A stretch of 64,000 nucleotides of DNA from Micrococcales bacterium KH10 (GCA_900188465.1 FZPE01000001.1:372001-436000); one strand, 5' to 3'; shown: positions 42,324 through 52,739, counted from the first letter of the stretch. The notes: generated by a model from the letters alone, not told the origin. A program made the numbers and translations.

Positions 42324-42942
42324 GGTTGCCTCCTAGAACACGCAGCGCATCACGCAAGATGACTGCCCGGTCGGTGTGGGACTCTTCGGGCAGTGCTGCG
42401 ATAGCTTCGGCAACGGCAGCTTCAGCAGCCTTGATCGGCCACCCCAAGCCGAGCAAAGCCTCAGCGACAGCCGCGGCGATGCTGGCCTGACCGGCAGCCC
42501 CGGTCGAGGTAGCAGCGCCCATCGACTCACCGAGACGCTGCGGCTCCCCGAGTTTCCCAGCCAGTTCCAGGACGAGTCGTTGCGCGCTCTTACGCCCCAC
42601 TCCAGGCACCCGCTGCAACGCTGCGAGGTCTTCAGTAGCCACTGCTCGTCGTAATTGATCAGGAGTGTGCACTGCCAGCATCGCTAACGCGAGCCGAGGG
42701 CCGATGCCGGATACCGTTTGCAAGGTTTCGAAGACCGCGCGCTCGTCATCCTCGGCAAAGCCGAACATCGTCATCGAATCCTCTCGCACCACAAGCGACG
42801 TGGCGACCGTGACCGTCTCATCTACCCGCCACGAGGAAAGCGTGGTAGGGGTGGCGAGGACGAGGTAACCCACTCCGCCAACGTTGATAATCGCGCTATC
42901 TAGGCGAATCATCGCGACGGTCCCGGTCAATGAGGCAATCAT
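42316..42942 (-). CDS. ruvA: Holliday junction DNA-binding protein RuvA
   Basis: RuvA binds four-way junctions as a tetramer and recruits RuvB. The 208-residue protein begins [28 protein letters not shown] (OB domain), has the helix-hairpin-helix region [19 protein letters not shown] and [20 protein letters not shown], and a C-terminal RuvB-binding domain ([23 protein letters not shown]). ATG at 42942 is chosen by this conserved beginning and the upstream GAAAGG; the frame to 42984 adds 14 unconserved residues. Confidence 0.96.
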   Translation of the reverse strand: MIASLTGTVAMIRLDSAIINVGGVGYLVLATPTTLSSWRVDETVTVATSLVVREDSMTMFGFAEDDERAVFETLQTVSGIGPRLALAMLAVHTPDQLRRAVATEDLAALQRVPGVGRKSAQRLVLELAGKLGEPQRLGESMGAATSTGAAGQASIAAAVAEALLGLGWPIKAAEAAVAEAIAALPEESHTDRAVILRDALRVLGGNRG

Positions 42943-43011
42943 GGGGCGCCTTTCCGTGATGCGAACATTTGTACGAATACCCACGTGCAGCCTAACAAGC
43001 CACAGGGAACC

Positions 43012-43572
43012 TCACTTGGTGCGACGCGCCGCCTGTTCCGCTGCCGCCCATGCACGTTGCGCAGGGGTGTGCGGCAGCCGCCCGGCGCGGTCTATGACCC
43101 CAGCAGGACGCCACATGTGACAGATCGCGAGCGCGAGCGCGTCAGCAGCATCGGCGGGCTTGGGCACCGCGGAAAGTCCTAGAATTCGCACCACCATATT
43201 CTGGACCTGTTCCTTTGGTGCGCTCCCGTTTCCGGTCACTGCAGCTTTGACTTCACTGGGAGTGTGCTGCGCAACGAGCAGGCCCCGTCGCGCAGCAGCC
43301 ACGATCGCGATGCCGGTCACCTGAGCGGTTGCGATGACCGTGGAGACGTTGTTTTGCGCAAAAACACGCTCAATGGCGACCACATCCGGTGTGAAAGCGT
43401 CGAGCCATTGATCGATGCCGTCGGCAATGGCACGTAACCGGTCATCATGTGGTTCGTGTGCGGTGGTGCGCAACACACCTACCTTCACGAATTCGACCGT
43501 GCGCCCTGGTCCTTGATCAACGACGCCCACACCGCAGCGAGTCAAACCTGGGTCGATTCCCATCACTCGCAT
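43012..43572 (-). CDS. ruvC: Holliday junction resolvase RuvC
   Basis: RuvC cuts Holliday junctions symmetrically. The 186-residue nuclease shows its four acidic residues: Asp in [11 protein letters not shown] (residue 7), Glu in [14 protein letters not shown], Glu in [12 protein letters not shown] and Asp in [13 protein letters not shown]. The C-terminus is somewhat extended with basic residues. It lies between yebC and ruvA in the usual actinobacterial order. Confidence 0.96.
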   Translation of the reverse strand: MRVMGIDPGLTRCGVGVVDQGPGRTVEFVKVGVLRTTAHEPHDDRLRAIADGIDQWLDAFTPDVVAIERVFAQNNVSTVIATAQVTGIAIVAAARRGLLVAQHTPSEVKAAVTGNGSAPKEQVQNMVVRILGLSAVPKPADAADALALAICHMWRPAGVIDRAGRLPHTPAQRAWAAAEQAARRTK

Positions 43573-43669
43573 GATCTGACCGTTCCGATCTGTTCCACCG
43601 CGACATACGATACCTGGCTCAATCCCGTAACCCCACCAGTGGCGGCTTGCAGGACGAGTTCCGTCCGCC

Positions 43670-44428
43670 TTACTCCGCCTCTAGCTCGGCAAGGACCTCG
43701 TCTGATGCATCGAAGTTGGCGAACACGTTCTGGACGTCGTCGCTGTCCTCAAGCGCGTCAATCAGTCGCAGAATCTTGCGAGCCCCTTCCGCGTCGACTT
43801 CGACCTGCATTGACGGGTGCCAGATGGAGTCGGCGGAGTCGTATTCGATCCCAGCTTCTTGGATCGCAGTGCGGACCGCGATCAGGTCGCTGGCTTCGCA
43901 TAGCACCTCGATGACCTCGCCTTGGTCGGTGACTTCCTCCGCTCCCGCGTCGAGCGCGGCGAGCATCACATCATCTTCGGTGACCCCGTCCGCCTTCGGC
44001 ACGACGATGCTGCCCTTACGTGAGAAGAGGTATGAAACCGATCCGGGATCGGCCAGTGAGCCGCCGTTGCGGGAGAACGCGGTACGGACCTCGGCGGCTG
44101 CGCGGTTCTTGTTGTCGGTGAGGCACTCCACGAGTACGGCGATGCCGTTGTTGCCGTAGCCCTCGTACATGATGGTCTGATAGTCGACGGCGTCTGCGCC
44201 TTCACCGGATCCGCGCTTGACAGCGCGGTCGATGTTGTCATTCGGCACCGAACTCTTCTTGGCCTTCTGAATCGCGTCGTAGAGCGTCGGGTTTCCAGCC
44301 GGGTCGCCGCCGCCAGTTCGCGCCGCAACTTCGATGTTCTTGATGAGCTTGGCAAAGAGTTTGCCGCGCTTAGCGTCAATAGCGGCTTTCTTGTGCTTGG
44401 TCGTTGCCCATTTGGAGTGACCTGACAT
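43670..44428 (-). CDS. yebC: YebC/PmpR-family protein
   Basis: The 252-residue protein begins [33 protein letters not shown], the family hallmark, with [54 protein letters not shown] and FSRKGSIVV later. Members have been described as transcription regulators and, for one subgroup, as translation factors relieving polyproline stalls; which applies here is open. It lies 5 nt downstream of pdxT and upstream of ruvC. Confidence 0.95.
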   Translation of the reverse strand: MSGHSKWATTKHKKAAIDAKRGKLFAKLIKNIEVAARTGGGDPAGNPTLYDAIQKAKKSSVPNDNIDRAVKRGSGEGADAVDYQTIMYEGYGNNGIAVLVECLTDNKNRAAAEVRTAFSRNGGSLADPGSVSYLFSRKGSIVVPKADGVTEDDVMLAALDAGAEEVTDQGEVIEVLCEASDLIAVRTAIQEAGIEYDSADSIWHPSMQVEVDAEGARKILRLIDALEDSDDVQNVFANFDASDEVLAELEAE

Positions 44429-44433
44429 ACGCT

Positions 44434-45036
44434 CTATTGCTCCTCGGTTACGATGCGGACAAATAATTCATGGATGCGACGGTCGCCGGTAACCTCGGGG
44501 TGAAAGGATGTCGCCAGCAGATTGCTTTGCCGCACTGCAACGATTCTATCGGCACCTGTGGCAGCCTTCGCGGTAGCAAGGATATCGACTCCTGGCCCGA
44601 CTCGTTCAACGATGGGCGCTCGAATGAATACCGCACGCAGTGGCGGACCATCGACTCCGGCGATATCGAGGTCGGACTCAAAGGAATCGACTTGCCGACC
44701 AAATGCGTTGCGGCGCACTGTCATGTCGATGCCGCCGAGCGTCTCCTGGTCCGCGGTTCCATCCACGATCTGGTTCGCGAGCAAGATCATCCCGGCACAT
44801 GAGCCGTACACGGGCAGGCCTTCGCGGATTCGCTGACGCAGCGGATCGCGCAGGTCAAAGATCTTGAGAAGCTTGTCGATGGTGGTTGATTCGCCGCCGG
44901 GAATCACCAGGCCGTCTACTCGGTCCAGTTCCGCACGGGTGCGCACCGTGCAAGTGTCCGCACCGACTGATTGCAGCGCGCCGATGTGTTCGCCTACATC
45001 GCCTTGCAGGGACAGGACTCCGATAGTGGGATTCAC
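44434..45036 (-). CDS. pdxT: pyridoxal 5'-phosphate synthase, glutaminase subunit PdxT
   Basis: PdxT releases ammonia from glutamine and passes it to PdxS. The 200-residue class I amidotransferase has [32 protein letters not shown], the nucleophile Cys in [14 protein letters not shown], and the His-Glu pair in [13 protein letters not shown] at 45036 is chosen over the frame to 45054, because TAGAAT (45049-45044) ends 7 nt upstream, indicating a leaderless mRNA. It heads the long minus-strand run to rel. Its partner pdxS lies 23.5 kb away. Confidence 0.95.
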   Translation of the reverse strand: MNPTIGVLSLQGDVGEHIGALQSVGADTCTVRTRAELDRVDGLVIPGGESTTIDKLLKIFDLRDPLRQRIREGLPVYGSCAGMILLANQIVDGTADQETLGGIDMTVRRNAFGRQVDSFESDLDIAGVDGPPLRAVFIRAPIVERVGPGVDILATAKAATGADRIVAVRQSNLLATSFHPEVTGDRRIHELFVRIVTEEQ

Positions 45037-45080
45037 GCAGGGAATTCTACGCACCCTTGGCGGTTCGTAGGATAAGACCC

Positions 45081-46214
45081 GTGGATTGTGCCTATTACAA
45101 CGCTCGTCAATGCGCCTCGTGCGCGCTGATCGAAACGCCTTATGCCGGGCAGATTGATCAGGCGCAACAACAGGTAGCCGCGAGTCTCGGGCTGGATGTC
45201 AACGATCTGGCGCTCCCGGTGCGCAGCACGGAGTCCGGCTTTCGCAATAAAGCCAAAATGGTGGCTTCTGGCACTGTCCGCTCTCCGCTGCTCGGCATTG
45301 TGGATCGGGCTGGACACGGCACAGATCTGTCGTGCTGCCCGCTGTATCCAGAAGCGATGCACGAGGCGCTAGACGTGCTTAAAGGCTTCATCACCCGGGC
45401 GCGACTCGTCCCGTATTCAATCGTTGACCGCACCGGCGAGCTCAAGCATGTCTTGGTCACGATCTCGCCCGATGAGCAGATCATGGTGCGTTTTGTGTTG
45501 CGATCTACCGAGCCGCTGGCCCGAATCAAGAAATATCTGCCAACTTTGCAAAGCGCGTTACCTTCGATGGTGGTCGCGACTGTCAATGTGCTGCCCGAGC
45601 ACAAGGCGGCGCTAGAGGGTGAGCGGGAGATCTTCCTAACCGAGCAGACCTCGCTGCCAATGCGACTGCGCGATGTCACATTGCATCTTCGGCCGCGCAG
45701 CTTCTTTCAGACCAACACCGAACTGGCCCAGGCGCTGTACGACCACGCCCGCACTTTGGCTGAACCGGCTCACCCAGCCACCGTGTGGGACCTGTATTGC
45801 GGTGTCGGAGGTTTCGCGTTGCATCTGGCTCCAGTCAGTTCCCATGTCACCGGCGTAGAGATCAGCGACGAGGCGATTGCGAGCGCTGAGCTGTCCGCTG
45901 CCACGGCAGGGCTCGACAACACGGAATTCATCGTTGGCGACGCAACCGAGTTCGCTACCGCGCAACTGGGGCGCGGCAACACTGCGGACCTTGTCGTGGT
46001 CAACCCGCCACGTCGGGGTATCGGATCGCGATTGGCCGCGTTGCTCAATGAATCGAGTGTCGGCACTGTGCTCTACTCGAGCTGCAATCCGACCACTTTG
46101 GCCCGTGACCTCACGATGATGGATTCTTACGTCCTTGAGCATGTCGAACTGCTCGATATGTTCCCGCATACTTCGCACAACGAGGTGCTCGTCTGTCTCA
46201 GGAAACGACTTTAA
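45081..46214 (+). CDS. rlmC: 23S rRNA (uracil-C5)-methyltransferase, RlmC-like
   Basis: The 377-residue enzyme uses SAM to methylate a uracil of 23S rRNA. The N-terminal [12 protein letters not shown] and later LSCCPLY Cys residues form the family's iron-sulfur site. The SAM region is [15 protein letters not shown], followed by [13 protein letters not shown], and the catalytic Cys is in [13 protein letters not shown]. An N-terminal TRAM domain is lacking, as in RlmC. GTG at 45081 follows TAGGAT (45068-45073) by 7 nt, so it is probably leaderless and divergent from pdxT, whose own promoter overlaps. Assignment as RlmC rather than a relative such as RlmCD is likely but not certain. Confidence 0.85.
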   Translation: MDCAYYNARQCASCALIETPYAGQIDQAQQQVAASLGLDVNDLALPVRSTESGFRNKAKMVASGTVRSPLLGIVDRAGHGTDLSCCPLYPEAMHEALDVLKGFITRARLVPYSIVDRTGELKHVLVTISPDEQIMVRFVLRSTEPLARIKKYLPTLQSALPSMVVATVNVLPEHKAALEGEREIFLTEQTSLPMRLRDVTLHLRPRSFFQTNTELAQALYDHARTLAEPAHPATVWDLYCGVGGFALHLAPVSSHVTGVEISDEAIASAELSAATAGLDNTEFIVGDATEFATAQLGRGNTADLVVVNPPRRGIGSRLAALLNESSVGTVLYSSCNPTTLARDLTMMDSYVLEHVELLDMFPHTSHNEVLVCLRKRL

Positions 46215-46254
46215 GCTGCTGACTGCCCGTACTTTTCCGCCAGCATGTCAGTGT

Positions 46255-46716
46255 TTAGATCTGGGTGAGCGCCTCGAAATAGCCGTCAAGGGCACGGGGC
46301 TGGGAGCGCTCGTTGACTACCCGCCACGCAATCTTGCCGTCGCTGTCAATCAGGAAACTTCCGCGCAGCGCCATCCCGTTGGTCTCGTCGAAGACTCCGT
46401 ACCGCTGCGCAACCTCGCCATGCGGCCAGAAGTCGGAGAGCAGATCGAAGTCGTACTCTTCTTGTTCCGCCCAAGCTTTCAGAGCAAACATCGAATCGGT
46501 GGAGATACCGAGCACGGTGACGTCGTTGCCGGTGAAACGGTGCAGGTTGTCGCGCAGTTCGCATAGTTCGCCGTGGCAAATGCGGGAAAACGCGAACGGG
46601 AAGAACACGATCAGGACTCCCCCGCCGCGAAACTGCTCCAGGCGCACTGGCGTGCTATGAGTGTTGGTGAGGGAAAACTCTGGCGCCAGCGCGCCAACGT
46701 CGGGAACCTGTGCCAT
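46255..46716 (-). CDS. ahpE: AhpE-type one-cysteine peroxiredoxin
   Basis: The 153-residue thioredoxin-fold peroxidase reduces peroxides. The N-terminal region is VPDVGALAPEFSLTNTHSTPVRLEQFRGGGVLIVFFPFAFSRICHGELCEL. The peroxidatic Cys is the first Cys of FSRICHGELC; the second, four residues on, is unusual in position and might act as a resolving residue. A partner reductant is not encoded here. Typical of actinobacteria, it lies between the rRNA methyltransferase and the DUF3052 gene. Confidence 0.9.
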   Translation of the reverse strand: MAQVPDVGALAPEFSLTNTHSTPVRLEQFRGGGVLIVFFPFAFSRICHGELCELRDNLHRFTGNDVTVLGISTDSMFALKAWAEQEEYDFDLLSDFWPHGEVAQRYGVFDETNGMALRGSFLIDSDGKIAWRVVNERSQPRALDGYFEALTQI

Positions 46717-46782
46717 GTGAACGCTTCCCTGGGTCTTAGGCGGGCACCGGCGTGCCCGACAGTGATCTCAACCGCGACGGTC

Positions 46783-47208
46783 TTAGCGGCTACGTCCGCT
46801 TGAGACCAATTTGGTGGCACTCCATGCATCGGCCACCGGATAGGTCGAGGTTGCGTGCAGACCAGCGGTGGCGGCTGCCTCGACAATGTCGCCTTGCGGG
46901 ATATGGCCCGGACGACCGGTCTTCGGGGTGAATAACCAAATCAGCCCACCGGGAGTGAGCACCGTTTGCAGGTCGACGAGCAGATCAGTCAGGTCGTCCT
47001 CTTCATCATCGCGGCACCAGGCGATAACACCGTCGGACACCGCACCATAATCCTCGTCGACAAGTTCAGATCCCACGATCTTCTCGATCGCGATCCGCAG
47101 TGCATCGTCGACATCGTCATCCCAGCCATATTCCTGCACGATTTGTCCGGGGGTGAACCCCAACGAGGCAACGTCGAACGAGCTAGAACTCGGTACCACG
47201 GCTTCCAT
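46783..47208 (-). CDS. DUF3052 family protein
   Basis: The 141-residue acidic protein has FDVASLGFTPGQIVQEYGWDDDVDDALR and LTDLLVDLQTVLTPGGLIWLFTPKTGRPGHIPQGDIVEAA, the conserved parts of the actinobacterial DUF3052 family. The function is unknown. ATG at 47208 is preceded by GGAAGG 4 nt upstream, so I use it rather than the frame to 47286. It is divergent from aceE, across a 425-nt region, an arrangement often seen in this phylum. Confidence 0.88.
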   Translation of the reverse strand: MEAVVPSSSSFDVASLGFTPGQIVQEYGWDDDVDDALRIAIEKIVGSELVDEDYGAVSDGVIAWCRDDEEDDLTDLLVDLQTVLTPGGLIWLFTPKTGRPGHIPQGDIVEAAATAGLHATSTYPVADAWSATKLVSSGRSR

Positions 47209-47633
47209 GTTCCTTCCGGTGGATAAAACGGTCAAGGACGAGCGCTTGCCAGCCTTGAACTTCGGCGCATTTGATGCCATTGGCATGTTAGCGCCGAATG
47301 ACCCTGAGTGTCACCGTAATCTTTGTCTTGCACGGTCAGCCTAGGGGTACATGACCCGATAGTGCTAGTTGTGTCCGTTCAATGTGTCAAAACGATGCCA
47401 CTGCTCTCCGGTATGCCGGGTTCGATATGTCACGATCTGACAGCCCGGTAGGCGCGGACATACCACCAAATGTCGCCCATCTCACGTCCCGATGACCGCG
47501 TTCCATGTGACTTTCGCACTACTTCCGCGTGACAATGGTGTGCAAGTAGTGTGAAGATCGCAGGGGCTAAAAGCCGCTGACCGATAGTTGTCCGAGCTAT
47601 TGCACGGACCCCGACAGACATCGAGGTTGTTAC
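47209..47633. other. divergent promoter region between the DUF3052 gene and aceE
   Basis: This 425-nt stretch has no convincing gene. It holds an inverted repeat CACTACTT (47517-47524) / AAGTAGTG (47544-47551) with a 19-nt spacer, about 90 nt before the aceE start. The intervening GTGACAATGGTGTGC looks like part of a promoter. No riboswitch or terminator was recognised. Confidence 0.6.
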
Positions 47634-50378
47634 GTGGTTTCGCACGAGGAAACTGGACCGCTCATCAATGGCCTTCTCAGCCAGGTGCCGGATTTCGATC
47701 CGGCTGAAACCGGCGAGTGGCTCGAGTCCCTTGACGGACTCATCGCCGAGAAGGGAGGTCCTCGCGCCCGTTACATCCTGCTGAGCCTGTTGCGCCGAGC
47801 GCGGGAACGTAACGTCGCTATCCCGACCTCTATCAACACGCCTTATGTCAACACCATCGGCGTTCATGAAGAGCCGTACTTCCCTGGCGATGAAGCGGTC
47901 GAGCGCCGCTATCGAGGTTGGATCCGCTGGAACGCGGCGGTGATGGTCACCCGCGCACAGCGCCCCGGTATCGGTGTCGGTGGGCACATCTCGTCTTACG
48001 CTTCGGTGGCAACGTTGCTCGAAGTCGGACTCAACCACTTCTTCAAGGGCAAGGACCACCCATCGGGTGGCGACCAGGTCTATTTCCAGGGCCACTCTGC
48101 GCCGGGTCAGTACGCTCGTGCTCTGCTTGAGGGCCGGTTGGACGAGCACCAGCTCGACGGATTCCGCCAAGAGCTCTCCCACGCCGGCGGTGGCCTGCCC
48201 AGTTACCCGCACCCACGTTTGATGCCCGACTTCTGGGAGTACCCCACTGTCTCGATGGGTCTTGGCCCGGCATCCGCTATCTACCAGGCGTGGACCAATA
48301 AGTACCTGCACAACCGCGGCATCAAGGACACTGCGGGTCAGCAGGTCTGGGCGTTCCTCGGTGACGGCGAGATGGACGAGCCCGAATCACGCGGTGCGCT
48401 GCAGCACGCCGCGCAGCAGGGGTTGGACAACCTCAACTTCGTGGTCAACTGCAACCTGCAACGTCTCGACGGCCCGGTACGAGGCAACGGCAAGATCATC
48501 CAGGAACTCGAAGCGCAGTTCCGTGGCGCTGGCTGGAATGTCATCAAGGTCATCTGGGGCCGCGAATGGGACGTGCTGCTCAACGCAGACAAGGACCGTG
48601 CGCTGGTCAACTTGATGAACGTCACCCCTGACGGCGATTTCCAGACCTACCGCGCAGAAAACGGAGCTTTCATCCGGGAGCACTTCTTCGGTCGCGACCC
48701 GCGTACCAAGCAACTCGTCGCGAATATGACCGACGACGAGATCTGGGCGCTCAAGCGCGGTGGTCACGACTACCGCAAGATCTACGCCGCATACAAGGCG
48801 GCGAGTGAGCACACCGGTCAGCCGACGGTCATCCTGGCGCACACCATCAAGGGCTATGCGCTGGGACCGAGTTTTGCCGGCCGTAACGCCACCCACCAGA
48901 TGAAGAAGCTGCAGACCGACGATCTGAAGCTGCTGCGCGACTCGCTGCACATCCCGCTCACCGACGCACAGATCGGTGACGACCCGTACCACGCTCCGTA
49001 CTTCAACCCAGGCCCGAATACGCCGGAGATCGAGTACATGCTCGACCGGCGTCGCGAGTTGGGCGGTTTCGTCCCGGAACGACGCAGCAAATACACCCAG
49101 ATCGACTTGCCGGACGAGTCGCGTTATGAACTGCTCGCCAAGGGGTCCGGCAGTCAAGAGGTCGCCACCACGATGGGCCTGGTTCGACTGTTCAAGGATC
49201 TGCTCAAGGACAAGGAGTTCGGCAAGCGCATTGTGCCGATCATCCCGGACGAGGCTCGTACCTTCGGTCTGGACTCCATCTTCCCGAGTGCAAAGATCTT
49301 CAACACACTCGGCCAGAACTACATGGCTGTGGACCGCGAGCTCATGCTGTCCTACAAGGAATCCGAAGCCGGACAGATCATGCACACCGGCATCAACGAA
49401 GCCGGTTCAGCCGCAGCGTTCCAGGCAGTCGCGACCTCTTATGCGACACACGGCGAGCCGCTCATCCCGTTCTACATCTTCTACTCGATGTTCGGTTTCC
49501 AACGCACTGCCGACCAGTTCTGGGCGGCGGGCGACCAGATGGCTCGCGGATTCCTGATCGGAGCCACCGCGGGACGCACCACGCTGACCGGTGAGGGCCT
49601 GCAGCATGCCGACGGCCACTCGCCGCTGATCGCCGGCACCAACGCAGCAGTGGTGCAGTACGACCCGGCCTACACCTACGAGATCCGTCACATCATCCGC
49701 GACGGCCTCCAACGGATGTACGGCAAGGACGACCCGCGCGATCCGAACGTCATCTACTACCTGACTGTGTACAACGAGCCGATGCGGCAGCCAGCCGAGC
49801 CGGAGGACGTTGACGTCGAGGGCATCTTGCGCGGTATCCACAAGATCCACACCGCGGAAGGCGACGGGCCACGCGCGCAGATCCTCGCGTCCGGTGTCGG
49901 CGTGCCGTGGGCCCTTGAGGCTTCCGAGCTCTTGGCGAATGACTGGGGAGTTCGCGCCGATGTCTGGTCTGTGACGAGTTGGAACGAGCTACGCCGTGAC
50001 GGTCTGGCAGCCAATGCTGTTGCCTTTGAGAACCCCGAGGGCGAACAACGCACCGCCTACCTGACGCAAAAGCTCCAGGACGCCGCCGGGCCATTTGTCG
50101 CCACGTCAGACTATGACCACCTGGTGCCGGATCAGGTTCGTCAGTGGATCCCAGGTGACTACGCAGTACTGGGCGCTGACGGATTCGGATTCTCGGACAC
50201 CCGCGCTGCCGCGCGCCGCCATTTCAAGATCGACGGCCCGTCGGTCGCGGTCAAGGTGCTCCAGGAGCTCGGACGTCGCGGCGAAATCGACGCGGGCGCC
50301 CACCAGCAGGCTATTGAGAAGTACGAACTGCACAATGTGCTGGCGGGCACATCCGGGAACGCCGGCGGTGACGCCTAG
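47634..50378 (+). CDS. aceE: pyruvate dehydrogenase E1 component (homodimeric type)
   Basis: AceE decarboxylates pyruvate with thiamine diphosphate and passes the acetyl group to the E2 lipoyl domain. The 914-residue protein matches the long homodimeric E1: [24 protein letters not shown] near residue 115, the ThDP motif [20 protein letters not shown] at about 242, [16 protein letters not shown], and [13 protein letters not shown]. The C-terminal transketolase region has [17 protein letters not shown]. The start is GTG at 47634 with GAGG about 8 nt upstream. E2 and E3 genes are not adjacent. A strong hairpin terminator separates it from fasR. Confidence 0.96.
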   Translation: MVSHEETGPLINGLLSQVPDFDPAETGEWLESLDGLIAEKGGPRARYILLSLLRRARERNVAIPTSINTPYVNTIGVHEEPYFPGDEAVERRYRGWIRWNAAVMVTRAQRPGIGVGGHISSYASVATLLEVGLNHFFKGKDHPSGGDQVYFQGHSAPGQYARALLEGRLDEHQLDGFRQELSHAGGGLPSYPHPRLMPDFWEYPTVSMGLGPASAIYQAWTNKYLHNRGIKDTAGQQVWAFLGDGEMDEPESRGALQHAAQQGLDNLNFVVNCNLQRLDGPVRGNGKIIQELEAQFRGAGWNVIKVIWGREWDVLLNADKDRALVNLMNVTPDGDFQTYRAENGAFIREHFFGRDPRTKQLVANMTDDEIWALKRGGHDYRKIYAAYKAASEHTGQPTVILAHTIKGYALGPSFAGRNATHQMKKLQTDDLKLLRDSLHIPLTDAQIGDDPYHAPYFNPGPNTPEIEYMLDRRRELGGFVPERRSKYTQIDLPDESRYELLAKGSGSQEVATTMGLVRLFKDLLKDKEFGKRIVPIIPDEARTFGLDSIFPSAKIFNTLGQNYMAVDRELMLSYKESEAGQIMHTGINEAGSAAAFQAVATSYATHGEPLIPFYIFYSMFGFQRTADQFWAAGDQMARGFLIGATAGRTTLTGEGLQHADGHSPLIAGTNAAVVQYDPAYTYEIRHIIRDGLQRMYGKDDPRDPNVIYYLTVYNEPMRQPAEPEDVDVEGILRGIHKIHTAEGDGPRAQILASGVGVPWALEASELLANDWGVRADVWSVTSWNELRRDGLAANAVAFENPEGEQRTAYLTQKLQDAAGPFVATSDYDHLVPDQVRQWIPGDYAVLGADGFGFSDTRAAARRHFKIDGPSVAVKVLQELGRRGEIDAGAHQQAIEKYELHNVLAGTSGNAGGDA

Positions 50379-50407
50379 CAGTTCGCAGCATCGCAACAAT
50401 TCCAATG

Positions 50408-50440
50408 GGGTGTGGCCACAGTCAGATTGTGGCCACACCC
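50408..50440 (+). terminator. strong hairpin after aceE
   Basis: GGGTGTGGCCACA at 50408-50420 and TGTGGCCACACCC at 50428-50440 form a perfect 13-bp stem with a 7-nt loop, 30 nt after the aceE stop. The following sequence, TGTTATTTG, is only moderately T-rich. It most likely ends aceE transcription before the fasR promoter. Confidence 0.85.
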
Positions 50441-50483
50441 TGTTATTTGTGCAGACCACACAAATCGGTCGTATGCTCGTGAC

Positions 50484-51728
50484 ATGACAACCGAGGTTCG
50501 TAGCACGACCATACGGGCTACCTCACCTTCGCCCTTGGGACAGATCGAGTCATCCCCCGCCAACCTACAACGGCTGCGAGATGCCATCGGTCCCCTCACT
50601 ACAGCCGCGATGCGACGGCTCGACAAAGACCTGCCTTGGTACCGTTCATTGTCGGCCGAGGACCGTTCTTATGTCGGATTGGTGACCCAGAGCGGCATCA
50701 ATTCGTTTGTGAACTGGTACAACGATCCGTCACAGCCGCCCAGTGATGTCGGTGAGATGTTCGCCGCTGCCCCACCGGAATTGACTCGTTCCATATCGCT
50801 ACAGCACACCTTGCACATCGTGCGCTACATCGTCGAGGTGGTCGAGGCACATGCCGGACAGATCGCTGAACCCGGCACCGAACGCGATCTGCGCGAGGCC
50901 GTCCTGCGGTATTCCCGGGAAGTCGCTTTCTCTGCTGCAGAGGTGTACGCGCGTACCGCAGAGGCACGTGGCGCCTGGGACGCTCGTCTTGAGGCACTCG
51001 TGGTCGACGCGATCGTCCGTGGTGACACCAACGACTCCGTCCAATCGCGGGCTGCGGCACTGGGCTGGACTGGCCAGGGCCAAGTACTCGTTGTCATCGC
51101 AACGACAGACGACTCCCTCGATGAACTGCGCACTGCGGAACTGCGGCGCGCCGCTCGACGGGCCGCACGCGATGCCCTGGTGTCAATCCAAGGCAGCCGC
51201 GCAGTCATCGTGCTCGGCGGTGAAGGCGATCTCGTCGCTGCGGCGCACCAACTGCTGTCCCGGCTTGGTCCCGGCCCAGTGGTCATCGGACCGACCGCAG
51301 CCGACCTCGAGGATGCAACACGCTCCGCCCAAGCCGCAATCCGAGGTATGGAAGCCACTCCCGCCTGGTCGCACGCCCCGCGCCCTGTGCTGGCCGACGA
51401 TCTGCTCCCGGAACGGGTGCTCATCGGCGACCCGCTGGCGCGTGCCACCCTCATCGCCAGCGCCTACCAGCCGCTGCGCGAAGCCGGCGGCACGGTTCTC
51501 GAGACCTTACGGGCCTATCTTGGCACCGGACGGTCTCTCGAAGGAGCGGCCCGCGACTTGTACGTTCACCCCAATACGGTGCGCTACCGGTTGCGCAAAG
51601 TATGTGAGATCACTGGTTGGGATCCACTAGAGCCAAGGGAGTCTTTTGTGTTGCACGTCGCATTGGCAGTGGGCGAACTGGACAGTGCACGCACCTCATT
51701 TGTAGAAAAGCGACAAAGCACACGTTGA
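50484..51728 (+). CDS. fasR: FasR-type transcription regulator (PucR family)
   Basis: The 414-residue regulator has a PucR-type C-terminal HTH: LRAYLGTGRSLEGAARDLYVHPNTVRYRLRKVCEITGWDPLEPRE, after a central GGDEF-like/CdaR domain (residues about 160-300). This gene precedes fabD-fabH-acpP-fabF, and in Streptomyces the gene at this position (FasR) activates that operon and controls fatty acid supply. ATG at 50484 lies 6 nt after TATGCT (50472-50477), fitting a leaderless transcript; the frame to 50412 crosses the aceE terminator. A TTGACA at 51725-51730 overlaps its stop codon and may belong to the fabD promoter. Confidence 0.9.
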   Translation: MTTEVRSTTIRATSPSPLGQIESSPANLQRLRDAIGPLTTAAMRRLDKDLPWYRSLSAEDRSYVGLVTQSGINSFVNWYNDPSQPPSDVGEMFAAAPPELTRSISLQHTLHIVRYIVEVVEAHAGQIAEPGTERDLREAVLRYSREVAFSAAEVYARTAEARGAWDARLEALVVDAIVRGDTNDSVQSRAAALGWTGQGQVLVVIATTDDSLDELRTAELRRAARRAARDALVSIQGSRAVIVLGGEGDLVAAAHQLLSRLGPGPVVIGPTAADLEDATRSAQAAIRGMEATPAWSHAPRPVLADDLLPERVLIGDPLARATLIASAYQPLREAGGTVLETLRAYLGTGRSLEGAARDLYVHPNTVRYRLRKVCEITGWDPLEPRESFVLHVALAVGELDSARTSFVEKRQSTR

Positions 51729-51729
51729 C

Positions 51730-51741
51730 ACTTGTGCAAGT
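51730..51741. promoter_or_regulatory. inverted repeat before fabD, candidate FasR site
   Basis: ACTTGTGCAAGT at 51730-51741 is a 5-bp dyad around TG (ACTTG/CAAGT), placed right after TTGACA (51725-51730), about 45 nt before the fabD start. It may be bound by FasR. No good -10 hexamer was found at normal spacing, so this is tentative. Confidence 0.35.
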
Positions 51742-51782
51742 CGTAACCGCGAAAGCTCCGTCAAATCATGCAGAGTGGATAG

Positions 51783-52739
51783 GTGCTAGCACTTCTTAGT
51801 CCCGGACAGGGCTCCCAGACACCCGGAATGCTCTCCCCCTGGCTCGAAATCCCTGGGGTAGCGGAGCAAATCGCAGAGTTCAGCGATGCAGCAAAGTTGG
51901 ATCTTGTCGCACACGGCACCCAGTCGGATGCCGATACCATTCGCGATACCGCCATTGCTCAGCCGCTGATCGTGGCCTCGTCACTCATCGCTGCTCGGGC
52001 ATTGCTCGGTGATCGGGCCGCAACCGATGTCGCAGGCGTCACCGCCGGACACTCGGTCGGTGAGTTTGCCGCCGCGGCGATCGCCGGTGCTCTATCCGAC
52101 GCTTCGGCGGTGTCGCTCGTCGGAATGCGCGCCCGTGCTATGGCACGTGCTGCTGCCATCACGCCTTCGGGAATGAGCGCCGTTGTCGGCGGAGACCCCG
52201 ATGAGGTGCTTGCCGCCATCGAGGAAGTTGGCCTGACCGCAGCCAACGTCAACGGCGGTGGGCAAGTTGTCGCAGCGGGGAGCCTCGAAGCGCTCGCACA
52301 GTTGGCCGAGAACCCACCAGCCAAGGCACGAGTCATCCCGCTGCAGGTGGCTGGAGCCTTCCACACCGATTACATGGCGAGTGCTCGCGATGAGTTCCGC
52401 GCGGTGACCGCCACCTGGACAGCGCAATCTCCCGCGCTGCCCCTGCTCTCAAACGCGGATGGCGCTGTGCTCGACACCGCCACAACCGGAGATGAAGTGC
52501 TGAGCCGTCTCGTCAATCAAGTTGCTTCACCGGTACGCTGGGACCTGTGCCAACAGACTCTTCAGGAACGCGGCACATCAGCGTTGATCGAATTGCTGCC
52601 AGGCGGCGTGCTGACTGGTCTGGCTAGGCGCACCCTCACCGGCGTGCCAGCAGTAGCAATGAAGTCACCTGACGACCTGGACAAGGCTCGTCAACTGATC
52701 GATGAGCACTTGGCAACCGGCACCGGAGAGGGCGCATGA
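51783..52739 (+). CDS. fabD: malonyl-CoA:ACP transacylase FabD
   Basis: FabD moves malonyl from CoA to ACP for chain elongation. The 318-residue protein has SPGQGSQTPGML, the nucleophile Ser91 in TAGHSVGEFAAAA, and the catalytic His in LQVAGAFHTDYM. The start is GTG at 51783, chosen from the conserved LALLSPGQGSQ; the ribosome site is weak. The stop overlaps fabH (ATGA). It opens the fab cluster, directly after fasR. Confidence 0.96.
   Translation: MLALLSPGQGSQTPGMLSPWLEIPGVAEQIAEFSDAAKLDLVAHGTQSDADTIRDTAIAQPLIVASSLIAARALLGDRAATDVAGVTAGHSVGEFAAAAIAGALSDASAVSLVGMRARAMARAAAITPSGMSAVVGGDPDEVLAAIEEVGLTAANVNGGGQVVAAGSLEALAQLAENPPAKARVIPLQVAGAFHTDYMASARDEFRAVTATWTAQSPALPLLSNADGAVLDTATTGDEVLSRLVNQVASPVRWDLCQQTLQERGTSALIELLPGGVLTGLARRTLTGVPAVAMKSPDDLDKARQLIDEHLATGTGEGA

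Noticed and set aside
47430-48311. 293-codon minus-strand frame over the aceE 5' end
   Set aside because: It lies antisense to clearly conserved AceE sequence and has no family pattern; it is a shadow of codon bias.
48387-49385. 332-codon minus-strand frame antisense to aceE
   Set aside because: The plus strand encodes conserved AceE including the ThDP motif; the antisense frame is a by-product of biased codons.
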